From positions 21,133,536 to 21,197,535 of the forward strand of contig NC_134524.1 of the NCBI RefSeq assembly GCF_027942865.1: 64,000 nt of DNA. Reading direction: 5' to 3'. This DNA comes from Odontesthes bonariensis (taxonomy: Eukaryota; Chordata; Actinopteri; Atheriniformes; Atherinopsidae). A program made the position numbers and the translations under genes. Shown one piece after another: positions 50,670 through 62,437 of this stretch. The number at the start of each line of letters is the position of its first letter. The stretch's first letter is position 1. The notes below the pieces were generated by a model that had not been told where the DNA came from, made no database searches, and saw only the letters and a list, made by a program, of their open reading frames with translations.

Positions 50670-53549
50670 TCATCGCATAAATCTTATTGCAGCTCCAATG
50701 ACTCCGCCAGCGACTCCGCCAACGCCTGCGCCAACGCCTGCGCCAACGACTGCACAAGCAAGTGTTTGGTATAAAACTGCACCAAAGAATAATCCCAAAA
50801 CTGCTCCAACTGCGACACCAATGAGCGAATAATAAAGCCAGTCCGCAATGGCCACATCTTTACCGCCTTTATTTTTCTTCACTTCTTTAAGGAACTCATT
50901 GGTGTAGAAGCCTTCTCTGGTTTTCAGCGTTTCTATGGTGTTGAGAAGCTGTTTCACCTGAAACTGGTTGCTCCTGTAGTCACCATTTTTGTTGTTGTTC
51001 CAGTATTTACTATCAACAACATGGCACCTGCCACCACACTTTTTGACCAGACGACTCAGATCGTCACTTTCACGAACAAAGTCCTCGATTTTCTTTCCTT
51101 CAGGGAGCTGGTCGCCATGTGTGAAGACAACCACAGCATGTTTCAAAGCCTCCTTTGAGAAATATTCATAGATTTTTGTGATGACATCCTTCTCCTGGAC
51201 TGTGTATCGGTCCACTTTCAGCACAATGAGAAAAGCGTGAGGCCCAGGAGCGCACTCAACAATACACCTTATGATCTCACGCTTCAGCTCTGTTTCATCT
51301 ATTTCAGTATCAAAGAAACCAGGAGTGTCGATCACTGTGGTTCGTATTCCATTGACAATTTTGGATTCTTTTTGACATGCACCTGTTTCAGATTTGGGAG
51401 ACAATTTTACCTTCAAAAGGCTGTCTCCCAATATGGTGTTTCCGAGGCTGCTCTTTCCATAACCTGTTTTTCCCAGCAGCACAATCCTCGTTTCATCTGA
51501 CCCTAGGAAAGAGCACAAACGTATTTTCTTCAGATATTTATGGGTGACATCGCTGAAGAAAAGTTATCCATTATAGTATTCAGCCAATTTGTAATATCAC
51601 ATACATGTTGGAGAATGTTCTCAGAGAAATATGCAGTGTCCAGTGATTGTGAGAGAAGCTACATCTGAGCTGTAAAACTGGCATCCATGTCAATTTATTT
51701 TGTTAGTTAGTCAAGTTTTTTAATAAAGTCATGTCATGTGATTGACTGAACCTAACCGAACTAAAACAATTGTTGGCATCTCTCACAATGCTTGTCTGAC
51801 CCACCATGTGAAAGCATCCTCTACAGTCATACAGATATCTTTTCTCCTTACAATATGGCGGTGGGGTGGTTAGCACTCAGTAGGGTTACATGGCACTGAA
51901 AGGATCGGATTATTGGCTAAATTACAATAAGACTGAGTTATTAAGTTCATGTAGACACCTGAATCTGACAAGAAATTGGGTCGGATCGGATTACTCGCGA
52001 CCGGATTAAGACCCCGAGATAACTCGGTTGAAAGTTAAATTAAACGTGTTTGCAAACGGGTGAAGCACGTGGTGAATTAGACTTTGCGTTCAGCACATGC
52101 TCGAGATTTTTTTCCCGAGGTCGTGAACCGAAAGTCTGAAGAGACGATATTACTGTTGTTGTCGCCGTCAGAAAGAAACAAACAACGCGATGGAGAATGC
52201 GCCGTTGGGCATCGCGTTTGTGCAATAAGCAGCTCACCACAAACGAAATGTAGAGGGACGTAGCTTCATCTTGCTCTTCGTTCGCCATTTTCTCGAACAC
52301 CTGAGTTTGTTGTTGTTAGTGGTGAAGCGGTCAACAGGAAGTGGCTCTATTAGCAATAGTTGAAATGGGTACAGCGCCACCTATCATATCGGAGTATGAC
52401 ATGCTTTGTGCCTATGATTCGATTCATTCACCACCATACATCCAAGGATAATTACCCTTGCTCAACTCATTCTTATTGTAATTTAGCCAATAGTCCGATC
52501 CTTTCAGTGCCATGTAACCCCACTGACTGTTACCCTCCCGCCCAGCGACCCTGAATTGGATTAAGTGGATACTAAAAATTGATGGATGGAAGGAAAAAAA
52601 AAGGGTTCATAGTTTGTGTTATGAGGCAGTGTCGCTGTTTAAGGAGTACAATTTACGTCAGTATTTTGACACCAAACACTGTGCTACGTTTTGCTCAATT
52701 TTGCCTATGTAAAAAACAACAAATTGACTGTGAATTAAAAGGCAGACTGAGATTGCAGCAGCTAAACAATAAATAAATACAGAAACAGTAAATTACCAAC
52801 AGGTTATGGGGTAGTTACATAATTACAGCCTTACAGTTACAACTGGCCCTTTGAGGGCAGCCATAATACGGAAGTGACCCTCAGGGAAAACGAGTTTGAC
52901 AGCCTTAGCTTTAACAAACAACATGTTTGGTCACTTCAACTGGTGGACTTGATGGCGTTTTGAAGAAAATGTACCATTGCCCTTGTTTTTTTTTATTTTA
53001 TTTTTTTATTACATCATAGCAAAACATTCACCATGAACCACTCTGAAATATTCACTGTCTTTCAGGGTTTACAGGCTGTCATCACAGTAGGCTATGTGTC
53101 TCCTTCGCTGCAACCATGGCTCAATTAAGGGATTGATTCAGATGTTAATTATAATGACATATATCTATTTATATATATCTATATATATATAGATATATAT
53201 ATATATTGACACACTAACATGAAGTAGAAGATGGCAAACATTAGATCTCTAACAATATTGGTATCTGTAACCCTAACTATATGAGTATTCTGCTCTAGAT
53301 GCCTCAGCCGAAAATAGACAGAGAAATATTGGACATAAATCCTGTTTATGTCCGCAACACATAAGGTTTCCGCATCATCAGCATTTATTTTCTACATGTT
53401 TGCCATCAAGCCGCGCTTACAAATAAGGAAGCCGAGTTTAGGCTGACCAGACGGGTGCTAAATAGATAACAGAGTAAATGTCTGTTTAAAGTTCAATGTG
53501 AAGCGTTGACACAGAATGGTAAAAGAAGCCAATGTGACTCACCGTTCAT
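50670..53549 (-). CDS. GTPase of the IMAP/GIMAP family, gene B, with Gly/Ala-rich hydrophobic tail
   Basis: Two coding exons: ATGAACG at 53549-53543 (donor GTGAGT) and 51502-50670, giving 279 residues: MNGSDETRIVLLGKTGYGKS... The P-loop GKTGYGKS is at 13-20 and DTPG at 61-64. The conserved GIMAP box reads GPHAFLIVLKVDRYTVQEKD, followed by VVFTHGDQLPEGKK. It keeps the same motif spacing as gene A and is a tandem paralogue. The C terminus is different: about 55 residues of hydrophobic Gly/Ala/Val sequence (LIGVAVGAVLGLFFGAVLY, then GAGVGAGVGGVAGGVIGAA) with GxxxG spacing. This suggests two membrane-inserted segments or a hairpin. The intron (51503-53542) carries a MITE. The promoter has an ISRE at 53659. 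Start choice is fixed by phase and by the match to the other two first exons. Confidence 0.9.
51882..52520. mobile_element. MITE with about 55-bp inverted ends in GIMAP B intron
   Basis: GGGTTACATGGCACTGAAAG at the left and CTTTCAGTGCCATGTAACCC at the right are exact inverses. The match goes on through GATCGGA.TATTGGCTAAATTACAATAAGA with one or two changes. Possible 8-bp flanks (CACTCAGT / CACTGACT) match poorly. The minus frame 52040-52300 (MANEEQDEATSLYI) is not recognised. Confidence 0.7.
53160..53207. repeat. TATATC/GATATA palindromic AT repeat
   Basis: Alternating ATAT with symmetric TCTATATATATATAGA; it can fold on itself. Confidence 0.8.
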
Positions 53550-53658
53550 GATGAAGAAGCGCGCGACACAGAGTGAAGATTTGTCTGATAAAATATCAAA
53601 AAGGTTTTGCCAGCTTCGGTGCTGCGTCTGCTCCTGAGCTCTGAAGACTTCACGATTT

Positions 53659-53671
53659 AGTTTCTCTTTCT
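53659..53671 (-). promoter_or_regulatory. ISRE upstream of GIMAP B
   Basis: The minus strand reads AGAAAGAGAAACT, an exact GAAANNGAAACT, 110 bp upstream of the ATG at 53549. Confidence 0.75.
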
Positions 53672-54059
53672 ACTTTGTACGTCATTTCCACCAATGACGT
53701 ACCGCCTCATCGAGATTGTGAAATATTATGTTATAAAAAAAAACTGTAGACCTGAGTCAAAAATAGTATTTTTTACAGTAAAAGGAGTGGTACAATTTTT
53801 GGGTGTAAAACGGTGCAAGAGGTTTAATATACTGTTGAAATTTAACCTAATCCCAGCCACTCCCCATCATTCACACACATGCAGTTTTATTTTGTTCACA
53901 TTAGGAACATAAGAGGAGGACTTAAAATGACCTTAAGCCTATGTTATTGTGAACCTTACCTGACTATCATTCTGCAGAACCTGATGATATGCAGTCTCAG
54001 TGCTTATACTAAATATAGATTTTTTAAAAAATGGGTTGGAAAGTTTTGTTAGGGTTCAG

Positions 54060-54470
54060 CAATGGAGACGAAGGATGCAGATTGCAGATGCAGACACGGG
54101 ACAGGAGCCAGGAGGAAACTTAAAGGCTTTATTATAAATAGAAATGAAATTCACAGCCACTGCTGGAGAACCACAAAAACTAAACTAGAAAAACAACAAC
54201 GCCTAAAGAAGACACGACAAAAACTTAACTGTACAAAACCAAGGACGCTCAACCAACTCATGGATAATTTGACGGAGGATCTGACACAGACTGAAAAAAG
54301 AACAGACTAAATACTGTGGGGAGAGTGATTAGTGAGTAGCTGAGGATAATTGATACAGGTGAAGGGAGTGGAGCTGACGACTGACAGGAGGGAACTGAGG
54401 AAAGATGAGGAAATGGCAAGACTAAACTAAATGGAAACTAAACAGACAAACCAGAAAAACACAAAAAATG
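54060..54470. mobile_element. Non-autonomous element, copy 2 of the 13922 family
   Basis: Shares GTGATTAGTGA...GCTGAGGATA, CAGGTGAAGG and GACAGGAGGGAACTGAGGAAAG in order with 13922-14456. The ends are worn and no terminal repeat is seen. Confidence 0.55.
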
Positions 54471-54988
54471 CATGGATCGAAGTTTTAGACAACTGCTTCT
54501 CTTCCGCCCTGCTGCCTCCTTCCAACTGTCACCATGCAGCTCTGCTAGAAGGCAAACATTTGGAGTAAAACATGTCTGCATTAGTAACCAAACCATGTCT
54601 TTGTCCTCCATTAAATGACAGTTTAATGTTGTGTGTCAGTACAGCGACGGCAGCAACCATGTCTGCATGTGGAGGACTGAAACTTCCATAATCCGAATTA
54701 AATCAAAAGATAAGATGGTGAAATACCTTGGTTTTTTAGACCAAGTATTTTCTGCCAGTTATCAGATACCCTGCTGGTATAATAAGCTGACCAAAGGATA
54801 ACACATGAACCACTGAAACCTCCTCAGAATGCATGGAGGGTTTCACTTCAAGTCCAGCACCCAGAGACTGTACAAATAACAAAGATCCAGGAGTAAATCA
54901 GAGGCATTGCCTCCAGGATTTGAATTTGTACTTGCAGTAACAGGCAGCTGAAAGCCAGTGAAGAAGAAGAGAAAGAAGAGGAACCATC

Positions 54989-55080
54989 ATGGAAGGTGAC
55001 ATATACCAACAATCGATTGAGGAAGTGAGGCTGCGCAGCCTTCTGCCTGAGAGGAAGAGGGTGAAAATTTCATGCGTCGA
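54989..55080 (+). other. Candidate orphan first coding exon (MEGDIYQQSIEEV...)
   Basis: ACCATCATGG is a strong start context. The 92-nt open stretch MEGDIYQQSIEEVRLRSLLP...ISC ends at GTGAGTAGTG, a strong donor. The acidic MEGDIY start resembles cytoplasmic tails of type II C-type lectins in fish. No matching downstream plus-strand exon was found before 57.4 kb, so it may be a gene relic or chance. Confidence 0.3.
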
Positions 55081-55976
55081 GTGAGTAGTGCTCTTAGACA
55101 CTGACGCTCTGCTTCCACATTTGTTGATATATGTTCTTCTGTTGTTTGGGCAGATTTAGCCACTCATTACTGTGCCTTCCTCTCAGTCAAAGCATCTCTC
55201 ATTTAAAAAAAAGTAATGGAGTCAAGTAGCATTCAAGGTTTCTATGTAACTTTTGAACCCTGGATTATAAAGAGGGATTTAAAGAAGGAGAATGTTTAAA
55301 AATATTATTTTTTACCATTTGTTGGTTTTGTTTAGTTTTACATTAGCAAACACATTATACTCACGGTATTGCGCATGAATGGGTTCAAATGAGCACATTC
55401 AGTCACACTGTACCAGTAACAGGTGCCACGATTTATGCAACTAATACACACAAATTACTGTGCAAATAAAAAAGTTCAGTAACAGTACTTGCTAAAATTT
55501 TCAACATCAGAAACTTGATTTTGTGTCAGTGTCACATGCTCGATGGCATTCACGCATTTAGAAAATGCATTTCCCACGTATGCAGGTGTAACATCGATTA
55601 ACTTTCATATACGTTGCAAGCATGAAACGAAGAAGCTGAGCGGATGAACTGATGTTAGAAAATTACGCTTGGAATGTGGGGTCATGCCAACAATGGACGT
55701 TTTAAAATGGCGCAGCATTACCAGAGAAGACAGCAGGAGGGAAAAGTGGTGTGCAAGAACAAGCCCGGTGCCAACAATCGGATGATGTTCCCAAAGAAGT
55801 GTTCAAAGGCTTTACTGAAGCAAAAATAGGAAACCAATTTTGTACAAATACTCCTTCACATGATATGCAATAAAAACTGTTTCCTGCGACTCCTATATTT
55901 ACTATAAAATACTATTAGATCAAATATAAAATATATATAAAATGATTATATTTCATTTGTAATGATGTAAATGTAA

Positions 55977-56300
55977 TTCAGTTCAATTCAGTTTATTTAT
56001 ATCGTGCCAAATTACAACAAATGCCATCTCAAGGCACTTCCATAATATCGTCCAATTCAAGCCAATTAGAGTTCAGTTCATTGGAATCATAAGCCAAAGA
56101 AATCCAATTAATTAATATCAAATAACTGAAGTCTCTGCCTCCCATTCTACTTTTAGAAACTCTGGGAACCTCAAGTAAACCTGCAGTTTGGGAGCAAAGT
56201 GCTCTGTTAGGAAAATATCTTACAATGAGATCTTTAAGGATGGAGCTCGGTCATTAAGAGCTTTATATGTGAGGAGAACAGAAATTCTTAGAATTATAAT
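55977..56300 (-). repeat. LINE-derived dispersed repeat fragment
   Basis: TTCAGTTTATTTATATCGTGCCAAATTACAACA followed by ATCTCAAGGCACTT is the usual teleost LINE 3' tail in reverse. GGAGCAAAGTGCTCTGTTAG and TTAAGAGCTTTATATGTGAG further in are the reverse of its C-terminal coding part. 55081-55976 and 56301-57098 show nothing else. Confidence 0.55.
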
Positions 56301-57098
56301 TATTCAGGCTCATCATTAATTACAGATTATTTTCTCAATTGACCGATTCAGAATTTCAGAAAATGATCTGAGCCAAGAGTGACCCCGTCAAAGTGTTTGA
56401 TTTTTCCAAACCGCTGAGTAAACAAAAATGATCAAATAAGTGCCGGCAAGTTCTGTCAAGTGCGGATATTTTATTTTATTCTATACACACACACACATGC
56501 ACCCCTGCCTTATTAACTGAGGATAAAGCAGAATTTCTGCCATAAGTTGTAATATGACCGTGACTTCTTAAGGCAAAGTTCATTCATTTTCCAGATCTGC
56601 TTTATCCAACATGGACGTTTTGGAATGGTGGAGCCAGAGTACATAGCAAGAACGCACACAATGAAATTAACTTTGAACTAGTCCCTGTGAAGTGTGAACC
56701 TGTATAACACTGCATTTTTTCAGAACAGAATTCACGAGTCCAGCGTCGTTCCAACAGAACATTTATTTCATGGTTTGTGCACTCATGTTAAAAGAAGGCA
56801 TCTCCCAGTTTAATATACAGTTTAGATGAGAAGAGCATAGCTTTGCATCTGTTTTATATCTGACAGCGTGGGAAAATAAAGTTTCAAGCAACCCAAGCTC
56901 CTGTTAAAACAAAGATTTAACCGCATTTACTACAAAGTATATCCACACAAAACACCAGCCACTGAAATAAACTAGTTAACAGCATAAGATAGCAAACAAT
57001 TTCCATGATTTATTTGTTCACTGAACCTAAACGTTTGAAGTAAAAGTGAAATAATTAAATAGCAATTTTTTATACAGGTTTACTACCTTTGCCGAGAA

Positions 57099-57311
57099 CA
57101 GGGATCTCAAACTCTGGACCTCGGGGGATCAGTCCACTGTCCTGCAGGTTTTAGATGCTGCCCTGCTTCAACACACTCTTTCTTCAAAAGATTGTTAAAT
57201 TCTGCACAAACCGGCCAATGAGGCATCGATCTGAATTAAGGGTGTTGAAGCAGGGAAACATCTAAAACCTGCAGCACAGCACCCCGCCACAACCAAAGTT
57301 TGAGATCCCTG
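57099..57311. mobile_element. Palindromic hAT-type MITE, 213 bp
   Basis: Left CAGGGATCTCAAACTCTGG and right AAAGTTTGAGATCCCTG are inverted ends. Further inverted words (CTGCAGGTTTTAGATG and CATCTAAAACCTGCAG; TTCAACAC and GTGTTGAA) make it almost wholly palindromic. Flanks GCCGAGAA and GCCAAGGA are a worn 8-bp duplication. Confidence 0.75.
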
Positions 57312-57404
57312 GCCAAGGATATAAACCTTAGAGACAGAACACACTTCAAGACACTCCATAAATTCAGATTGTGCTACATTTTGATTTGTAAATAGGACTC
57401 CATA

Positions 57405-58035
57405 TCAAACATATGTTTGATTTTCCTTGTAGAAGATTTTATTGTCAGGCCTCTTCACCCATGTCATGTTAATCGCAGCGGTAATCCCCTTCTCTCTTAG
57501 CCTCTGATTCATCTGCAAAACAAAGACGATTACAACACTAAGGAGAAAAAAAAATTATATTTCCAAGATTTTGCCCTCTTTTAAATGTGACTGCCTTTCT
57601 TTGAGGAGGTTTGTCTGGCTATATGTAAATATGATCTCTTCCTACACTTGCCAGGGTCAGGATGGCCTCCGTCACGGGGGGGTCGTTCAGGTCAATCATA
57701 GATTTCAGTGCTGTCAGCTTCATTCGGAACATCGGCTTTGGGCCTGCACGCAAAATAGAAATAACTTCACTGTGAAAGAGGTCTGAATTCAACTGTGTCA
57801 AAGAGGGGAAATTAGTATGAGTTGGTGTGAAAAACAACTCACCTTCATAGCACATGAATTCATGGATCTTGGAACAAGGTTGGTTAAACAAAAGTCCATG
57901 GAATTCAGTGTCGATCCTGGTGACTGCACAGTGTTCTGGGGGTTTTAGGTCTTTTGGGTAAGTCCATACCCAGTGTTTGAAGGTGTACACAGAGCCATCT
58001 GACCACCACATCCAGGTGCGTCTGTACAAACCAAC
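57405..58035 (-). pseudogene. Truncated C-type lectin gene copy (3' part only)
   Basis: Three segments match the right-edge lectin gene exon for exon: 58035-57843, 57743-57652 (92 nt) and 57512-57405 (108 nt, same length and TGA). The first holds only the second half of a C-type lectin domain (SFVGLYRRTWMWWSDGSV ... HCAVTRIDTEF ... HEFMCYE). The second reads PKPMFRMKLTALKSMIDLND and the third ends YKENQTYV. Left of 58035 (toward the 5' end) homology stops abruptly in AT-rich sequence, and no first lectin domain or signal exon is found up to 62.4 kb. The reading frame is intact where present, so it could be a recent loss or use an unseen exon. The middle exon uses a GC donor (CTG|GCAAGT), as in its paralogue. 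Confidence 0.7.
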
Positions 58036-58206
58036 GAAAGACTATATATTGACTACATAAACAAACAAAAAAAAGTCTACCGAATGAAGAACTAATGACA
58101 CCTTCAATCATGACTGTAGTGACTATTTGTCTATGAAAATAATAATAATAAAAAACTTTTGACTTAAAGGTGACCAAACTAAAAATAAACATAACTGTAA
58201 AATGCA

Positions 58207-58218
58207 CCCCCCCCCCCC
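58207..58218 (+). repeat. Poly(C) run, 12 bp
   Basis: Uninterrupted C12 followed by A7. Confidence 0.9.
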
Positions 58219-59128
58219 AAAAAAATGTACTTAATTACTAACCAATTTATCCTAAACAACTAAAATTAAACAAAAATACTAATTATCAACCAAAAAATAA
58301 GCAAATAATTTAAAATAAATCTAAATTCTAAGATTCTCGTGGATGACTGCTGATGAGTTTATGGTGTCAGGCGCCTCTCTTGATCAGCTGAAAGAGTGAT
58401 GACCATTGGTGCACAGTGTAGAAACAGCTTTGGACAGAGCCTGTGGTCTATCACTGGTTGAAATAAAGGTGACTTACTGTTGTTTTCATCTTCGGATGTT
58501 GAAAACTAAACTGATAAAAGTTATAAATACTGTTTTTGACTTGCAAAAAGTGAGGACAACCGTGACGCCCTTGCCACGCGAGGCTACATTCGAAGGTCAT
58601 AGAGGTTTATTTGGTTCAGTGCTGTCTTCAGAAATGCAAAACAGATGTAAAAACAGGTGTTACCTGATGCAAGCAGCACACCAACGCGAGGTGATGTATG
58701 GTTCCCTGTTTGGATTAGTCACTTTCTCCATAGAATGTGGACTGTACATCTCAAGATCTTTGTTCTATTTTTTGATACTGAGACCATAACCAAATATTGT
58801 AGAAGGACCTGATTAAATTCATAATAGATAATATTTACCCTGATTTCACTTTGTACCAAGAATGTGTCAAGTTTCCTTTTGACAACGACAATGGTGATAA
58901 AAAAAAAAAAAAAATGTCATTACCTTGTCTGCCTAGTTATTTTAGATTTATTAGATGTTAAATATTGTGATTGTAACTCATTGGCGCCACCTTAAGCTCA
59001 GCAAAGCCTGTAACAAGAAAATATGTCATCTGTGAACAGGAAGTCAGTCAGAGAACTGAAAAGAAAGCTTGTGCAGCACAGTGACCATAGCCAGTTAAAT
59101 AATCCAGCAACAGCTGTTTATGTTGTTT

Positions 59129-59275
59129 TTGCATTTGGCAGACGCTTTTATCCAAAGCAACTTACACTGGTAGGCAGTTAGGGTAAGGGGGTCTTGCCTA
59201 AGGACCCCTACTGGAGGTAGCACCTTTAATGCGAGGGATTTAAGCCCAGGTCACCTACATGAAACACCATCCAGT
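59129..59275 (-). mobile_element. tRNA-derived SINE, family 2, copy 2
   Basis: Inverted copy of 18760-18930: GCATTTGGCAGACGCTTTTATCC, then GGTCTTGCCTAAGGACCCC and a B-box-like GGCTTAAATCC on the minus strand. The neighbouring spacers 58219-59128 and 59276-60632 show no gene. Confidence 0.7.
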
Positions 59276-60632
59276 CCCATCTACATACATCCTGTGCCTT
59301 TGGTAGCATCTTGGGTATCTACAGACTTGTGTTATTGTTTATTTATATTCATGAATAAGTTTCTTTGAAGTAATGTTAATTTCTGCAACTTTATTATTAA
59401 AAACAGAAATCGCTCATTGACGTATTGAAAGGGTGAAATGGGCCTATTTGTAGGGAAGGGAGTACACCGAGGATATGCTTGGCAGTGGTTTTTTTTTTCC
59501 CCTTCTCTTTTTTCAAACATACTTCATTGAAAAACGGAGACTGTTTGGGTCCCCACATGCTTTCTGTTCTATACCTTATTTATCCTTTGCATTTCAACCA
59601 GTGAGGTCAGTCTGTTTCCTAAAGCGCAGGCTTAATCAGAAAACAGTTTTTTCTTTTAAAAAACAGAATCTCAGCCAGTCTTGACGTGAATGGTTGAACG
59701 TGGAGTCAGTCTGACTAGATAAGCGCTATACAGTCCATTTGTAAGTAGAATCCATTTACCATATCACTAGTTCCATTGGGCGCAATAACTATTTTTTTAA
59801 ATGCTCACCTTGTATAACTTTCACGCTCGAACTCTTATGAGCATGCACTGCCTAAAAGGAAGTTCTTTAAGTTCTTTACTGATGTATCAAATAAAACTTT
59901 AGCAATAAGTAGGATTTCCCAGTTAGGACACAAAACATTAGAAAGCACCAGTGGAGCATAACTCACTTATTTGTTACTTAAGATATTCATAGCTGCATAA
60001 CTTAAAAAGCAAAAACAAAAGAGTTTTGACTTCCCACTGTGCAAAGCACAGTGAATGCAGCGCTAATTGAGGTTGAAGCTGGATGGTGGTGGAGGGGCTG
60101 GATAAATCTGCTTGAGCTCGGCCCATGAAGTAAATCTGAACCGCTCACTGAATTAGATATTTTCGGGCAAAGGGCATTTCAGAATTTTTGAGTATGGGTG
60201 CCACTTCAGACACTTGGAAAAACATGCTTTTTTAATCACAAAAAACTAATTTTCTAAAATGTATTATCATTTTTATTTTTCGTAGTCTGCCCCCTCTTTT
60301 GACGAAACTTAAAAAAATACATATATTCTCTTATTCTGTCTCCATTCCTCCGCGGTGAAAATGAGCTATTCTTGCAGGTCTATTCTCTTCCCCACTTTGT
60401 TTCTACACTGTTAAAATAATTCCTTATCATTGCTATTATCCAGTAATCTTATAGCCTCATTTTTTCTGAACTAATCTCATAGCTCCTTAAATGTCATTGT
60501 CATTTTTGCACTTCACACCATTTTGCCTCCCCATGATTAAATATGGGGTCTGAAATCTCATTTTCACTCATTGGAATGTGATTTTATAAAACTATCTATT
60601 TTCATGTAACTTCCCATTTTATTGTGTCATAT

Positions 60633-61633
60633 CTAGGGCTGGGCGAGTTAACTCGTTATTATCGCGTTAACTCATCAATTATTTCACGCCGACAAATATT
60701 CTATCGTGCATTAGAGCAGGTTTTATTATTAATTTTATTATTGTAAAAGTCTGTTGCTCACAGGCTTTTATTTTGTAAAAGTCTGTTGCTGTCTGCTGCG
60801 GAACCGGAAAAAAAAGTAATCGGCGGATCCACCAAACATGGAGAAGGGTACGGAACTTTTACTCGGCCATTTTCATTTTAAAGTTCTTCCAGACGGCGGA
60901 GTCGACAGAACCAAAGTCATCTGTAAACACTGCCAGGTTGAATTATCTTCTCACCGTATTAGTTCCAGTCTAAAATATCACTTAAAGCTGCAGTCTGCAA
61001 GATTTGTTGTTGTCATATGTAAAGTCCTACTTTTTGGCATTTTAAGAGTTTACATGATCTATCAGAACGCTTGAAGTTGAAAACGGTGACCTCCGTAGTC
61101 GCAAAATGCAAGAAATGCTTATTTTTTAACCGAAAAATAAAAAGTTATTCAACTTCCTGTCCCGCCCCTTCAAAACACATGAGAACTCGATGCGCCTACA
61201 CGACTCCTCATTCATCAACTCACCTGTCATTTGCGATCATGGAAGACACAGTAAGTAGACTAGCCCGAAATGAAGTTCAATAGTCTAGATAAATAAGTGT
61301 GGGGACGAGCCTACCTTGTATCGCGCGTGCACAATCGGTGATTGACAGGCAGCAGAGCCCAGCTCGTAACCTGATTGGTTACCTTTTACCGGTCCGGTAA
61401 AACCGAAACAGACAGTGGAGCGAGGCTTCTACATAAAAACTACATAAAAATGCTGATGTTAAAAGTGTGTTTGCACAATAAATGTTATGACACTTTCATT
61501 CATATACATATTCGTACATTTAAAATAAAACTAAATGCTAAAATTTTTTGCGTACAAATGCGATTAATCGTGATTAATCAGGGAAATCATGTGATTAATT
61601 AGATTAAACATTTTAATCGTTGCCCAGCCCTAG
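60633..61633 (+). mobile_element. hAT transposon derivative with a BED zinc-finger exon, 1001 bp
   Basis: Ends CTAGGGCTGGGC and GCCCAGCCCTAG are exact inverses, flanked by TCATAT on both sides (60627-60632, 61634-61639). After the left end, ATG 60838 opens MEKGTELLLGHFHFKVLPDG, then TKVICKHCQVELSSHRISSSLKYHL, a BED-type finger (CKHC...H...H) as at the start of hAT transposases. The frame is then cut by a second repeat starting TTAAAGCTGCAGTCTGCAAG (about 60983), itself MITE-like. The catalytic region is gone. Confidence 0.8.
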
Positions 61634-62437
61634 TCATATCATTTTCTGTCTTTTATATACATTTTCACTAAGTGCACATTGTTCTGTATGACATGTTTTA
61701 TGTAGTTTTTTTCTCATTTAATCATTCTACATATTGGTACAAGTTTTTTTTAAAGATCACTTATCTTTAAAAGTGATCTTTTATAGAAAATAAAGAAACT
61801 TTTGACACAAAGGACACACACATGCTAGATTTGCGAAAATATTATATTCATATAAAACAGATTTTGACTGAATATTCACACATTATAAATGACCACATAC
61901 CACCAGTTAGTAGACAGCACTAATGGTTTTTTTTTATAAATCATTACATTTCCACACAGTGAAGTTACATTAAAGAGAAACTTTTGACCATAACTCCTTA
62001 ACTACTATAATTTCGTCCAACACAAAGCTAAGTCCATAACACGCAAGCAATGTTGATAGCCGAACACATTTGTTATTTTCAAGAACAACCTACTCACTCA
62101 TCAATTAACCCCAAATGAAAATGTGGAAATGTTCATATGTTCTGCATTAAATCTGAAATAAATATGGTGACTCGCCCACTACGATTCATAGAGCTGACTT
62201 TGTAACACATCCTAAGTGCAAATAGCCGAACACATTTTTTCTAAAAAAAAAAACAATTTGCAACAACGTGTGCGTGGATTGAGCCACGACAACATCTGCT
62301 AAAAGTAACTCTGAACTATTTAATCAGGACGTTTGACTATCTTTGCCTCGACTACTAAACTTAGAGACAAAACCCACTTCCAGACATTCCATAAGTAAAG
62401 TTTGCACTACGCTTTCATTTGCAAATAGGACTTCAAA
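61634..62437. other. Spacer and lectin 3' UTR
   Basis: No gene is seen. A near-perfect hairpin AAAGATCACTT/AAAGTGATCTTT lies at 61753-61783. Right of about 62300 it is probably the 3' UTR of the lectin gene. Confidence 0.45.
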
